NCBI GenBank assembly: GCA_031261125.1
Contig: JAISJZ010000359.1
Coordinates: 1-8,610 of the forward strand
Length of the DNA: 8,610 bases
Direction: 5' to 3'
From: Planctomycetaceae bacterium
GTDB lineage: Bacteria; Planctomycetota; Planctomycetia; Pirellulales; Thermoguttaceae
Translations under genes and position numbers: made by a program
Notes under the pieces: generated by a model
The model's input: the letters and a program-made list of their open reading frames with translations, nothing else
The model's database searches: none
What the model was told of the DNA's origin: nothing
Shown here: piece by piece, positions 7,009-8,610 of the stretch
How positions within the stretch are numbered: position 1 is the first letter of the stretch
Layout: every line of letters starts with the position of its first letter

Positions 7009-8313
7009 ATGTACGATAATCCTTTTGATGCGGCAGTAATTGCTGCCGGTAAATTGACTTCGCCGTCTGCGCAGGCAGCATTGTTCTCTGAAATTGCGAA
7101 GATTCAATTTGATGCCGGTCTGGTTGACGAACCGCTGAAAATTGCGGCGTTAATCGAATCGCCGTTAGAGAAAAGAAATGTTTTACGCAATGCGGCATTG
7201 GATTTCATTGAACGGAAAACAAATTTCGATGCGCTGCCGAAAATTCTTAAGATGTTTCTTGATGCTGAAACGCAAACACGCAGTAGGAATTCGTATTTTG
7301 CCGGTCAGGTTGCAATTCTGCTGCTTGAAGTAAAGCCGCCGCAAATCGAGACCGCTTTGCAAGTATTGAAAACAACGGACGAACCGTTTGATTCGGACAG
7401 CGTCCGTTATGATTTTATAACGAAATTACTCAAGAGCGGCGGAAAGGATTACAAAGATACGGTAAAAGAAATGCTGCCGCTTTTTAAGAGTTCCGATTAC
7501 CGCGATTGGAGTTGCCTATCGCTGACGAAAGCATTTGCGGATTGGTCGGAATGGAGTGAAGCCGAGAAAACGGCGGATTCGTTTGAACAGCATCTCCGCA
7601 AGAGTTGGGCTTTTTTTGAATTGAGCAGAATTGCCCGCAAGGAAGAAGATAAACAGAGAGCGGCGGGATATTTTTCCCGCGCAGCAGATATTTTATCAAC
7701 TGCGGCGGATAATGTTCTGCAAGAGCAAAAAGAAGTACATCGGACTGCGGTGCAACTGCGGATTTTCGGGAAAGAAGCGTTAAAGTACGGCAATGAAAAC
7801 AGCGGGGAAAGTAGTAATAGAGACATAGGAACGAAATTGCTGGAACAGGCGGAAGGAGTTGCTGCCGGAATAATTCCGCCGCTTGAACGGTGCAGGCAGC
7901 AGTTGTTTATTGCCAAGGTCTTGCAGGAGTTCCGTGAATTGGATTCGGTACAGAATTATGTCAACGTTAAAATCCTTGACGATAAAACCTTGTCCGGTGT
8001 TGACCGCAGCAAAATAATTCAGTGGTTTCTCGAAGTCAAACAACGTTCAAACAATACGGGCGAGGGATATAAGCCGCCCGATTGGTCGCTAGCCGTTCAG
8101 ACGGCAGCGGAAGAAGTTCCTAAAACACCGTTTGCCGCGGCAGATGAATTGAATCAGGTAAAACGGATTGCGGAAATTTTGCGGCGGTTTGTGCATCGGA
8201 AACAAGCGGTTGCCGCAAACGGCAACCCGAAAGACGACATTAACCGATTATCCGGCGAGGAATACGAAGATTACTATTACAGTCCGTTTGCGGTAGAGGA
8301 TTGCGGCTGCTGA
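7009..8313 (+). CDS. Helical-repeat (TPR-like) protein of unknown function with a Cys-Gly-Cys tail
   Basis: I do not recognise a named family. The 434-residue protein is almost wholly alpha-helical, with recurring pairs of helices typical of TPR/HEAT-like solenoids: QAALFSEIAKIQFDAG near the start, SWAFFELSRIARKEEDKQRA followed by AGYFSRAADIL at about residues 200-230, and RCRQQLFIAKVLQEFRELD at about 286-304. Such proteins usually act as protein-binding scaffolds. There is no signal peptide or membrane segment, so a cytoplasmic location is expected, unlike the exported gene product just upstream. The end is unusual: an acidic, tyrosine-rich stretch EEYEDYYYSPFAVED followed by C432-G-C434. 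A terminal CxC could bind metal or take part in thiol chemistry, but this is speculation. It starts 57 nt after the HzsA-related gene without a Shine-Dalgarno, and no separate promoter is evident, so co-transcription is plausible. Confidence 0.75.
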   Translation: MYDNPFDAAVIAAGKLTSPSAQAALFSEIAKIQFDAGLVDEPLKIAALIESPLEKRNVLRNAALDFIERKTNFDALPKILKMFLDAETQTRSRNSYFAGQVAILLLEVKPPQIETALQVLKTTDEPFDSDSVRYDFITKLLKSGGKDYKDTVKEMLPLFKSSDYRDWSCLSLTKAFADWSEWSEAEKTADSFEQHLRKSWAFFELSRIARKEEDKQRAAGYFSRAADILSTAADNVLQEQKEVHRTAVQLRIFGKEALKYGNENSGESSNRDIGTKLLEQAEGVAAGIIPPLERCRQQLFIAKVLQEFRELDSVQNYVNVKILDDKTLSGVDRSKIIQWFLEVKQRSNNTGEGYKPPDWSLAVQTAAEEVPKTPFAAADELNQVKRIAEILRRFVHRKQAVAANGNPKDDINRLSGEEYEDYYYSPFAVEDCGC

Positions 8314-8330
8314 TGAAACATAGCGTTGCA

Positions 8331-8364
8331 GATAAAATACTTTTATTTTTGAAGTATTTTTATC
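8331..8364 (+). terminator. AT-rich hairpin, candidate terminator
   Basis: GATAAAATACTT (8331-8342) pairs with AAGTATTTTTATC (8352-8364) with a single bulged base and a 9-nt loop, 17 nt after the helical-repeat gene's stop. T-rich sequence follows on the plus strand. The stem has very few GC pairs, so it would be weak alone, but position and orientation fit transcription termination of the upstream gene. Confidence 0.5.
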
Positions 8365-8402
8365 TCTCTATTAAATTTTTATTTTACCGTGATAAATTTT
8401 CA

Positions 8403-8418
8403 GGCACGTCGGCACGTC
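8403..8418. repeat. Tandem duplication of GGCACGTC
   Basis: Two immediately adjacent copies of GGCACGTC (8403-8410 and 8411-8418) form a GC-rich island within an AT-rich spacer. This could be a pair of protein-binding half-sites or a chance slippage duplication. Nothing else supports a function. Confidence 0.5.
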
Positions 8419-8459
8419 GCCAACAATTTAACCCAAAGGAAAACTTTATTGAAATAATC

Positions 8460-8549
8460 GTTTCGTAAAAAATTAGCGTGAGTTATGTTCAAAAGTTGTG
8501 TATGTATTGCAAATTGGCAATGGTCTTGGAAAATAGTTTTTAACGAAAC
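8460..8549 (+). promoter_or_regulatory. Structured leader candidate upstream of the last gene
   Basis: The 16-nt arms at 8460-8475 and 8534-8549 are near-perfect inverted repeats: as RNA they give 14 Watson-Crick pairs, one G-U pair and one A-A mismatch. The 58 nt between them contain a smaller hairpin, ATTGC (8506-8510) with GCAAT (8517-8521). The outer stem ends 14 nt before the AGGAG ribosome binding site, so it could lie in the 5' leader of the gene at 8578. It matches no riboswitch class I recognise. Alternatively the arms are terminal repeats of a tiny mobile element, or an AT-rich coincidence. I found no convincing promoter in the 8365-8577 spacer. Confidence 0.35.
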
Positions 8550-8563
8550 AATCACCACTTCCC

Positions 8564-8568
8564 AGGAG
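8564..8568 (+). promoter_or_regulatory. Strong Shine-Dalgarno site AGGAG
   Basis: AGGAG lies 9 nt before the ATG at 8578, close to optimal spacing, and fixes that start. It is the only good Shine-Dalgarno in front of any gene in this window. Confidence 0.75.
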
Positions 8569-8577
8569 CCATTACCG

Positions 8578-8610
8578 ATGCAAAATCATAACACGCCCGC
8601 CGACGGACTG
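8578..8610 (+). CDS. Start of an unidentified gene, cut by the window edge
   Basis: Eleven open codons (MQNHNTPADGL) run from the ATG at 8578 to the end of the window, without a stop. The strong upstream AGGAG and the long AT-rich, structured spacer support a genuine start. The visible residues are polar and show no signal peptide or recognisable motif, so no function can be given. Confidence 0.6.
   Translation, partial: MQNHNTPADGL

Noticed and set aside
7663..7680. Hairpin GCGGGA-TATTTT-TCCCGC inside the helical-repeat gene
   Set aside because: Only 6 bp, and it encodes GYFSR in a normal helix, so codon choice explains it.
1..8610. CRISPR array, tRNA, rRNA or insertion sequence
   Set aside because: No regularly spaced repeats, no cloverleaf or rRNA-like segments, and no transposase reading frame were seen.

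Overview
The window looks like chromosome from a planctomycete. The main reasons are a hydrazine-synthase-alpha-like (HzsA-related) multihaem/beta-propeller protein of a type common in Planctomycetes, an AddB-like PD-(D/E)XK nuclease and a GNAT-fold protein that both resemble planctomycete homologues, and mostly absent Shine-Dalgarno sequences. Base composition is moderate (by eye just under 50% GC in genes, clearly AT-rich in the last spacer). Lineage is an inference from recalled family knowledge, not from a database search.

Layout, left to right. Positions 3-277 (minus strand) hold the last roughly 90 codons of an L-arabinose isomerase gene, cut off at its 5' side and broken by a frameshift: a relic, not a gene. 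A spacer with a perfect 10-bp hairpin follows. Then four complete genes lie on the plus strand: a GNAT-fold protein of unknown substrate (393-1532), an AddB/RecB-type PD-(D/E)XK nuclease (1546-4323, 13 nt after the first), an exported HzsA-related protein with two CxxCH haem sites (4429-6951), and a cytoplasmic helical-repeat protein ending in Cys-Gly-Cys (7009-8313). The first two are probably one transcript. The third follows a 105-nt spacer with a perfect palindrome overlapping a plausible promoter, so it probably starts a second unit that may include the helical-repeat gene 57 nt downstream.

The last 300 nt are an AT-rich spacer with an AT-rich hairpin just after the fourth gene (likely terminator), an 8-bp tandem duplication, and a 16-bp near-perfect inverted repeat enclosing a smaller hairpin. 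That structure sits just upstream of the only strong ribosome binding site in the window, which opens a truncated gene at 8578.

No complete new system is evident. The genes do not form a recognised pathway: the GNAT/nuclease pair has no obvious joint role, and the HzsA-related protein lacks both the other hydrazine synthase subunits nearby and the recalled haem-ligand tyrosine, so hydrazine synthesis is not supported. The most useful observations are the decayed araA, the divergent HzsA-like protein, the structured leader before 8578, and short palindromes inside coding sequence.
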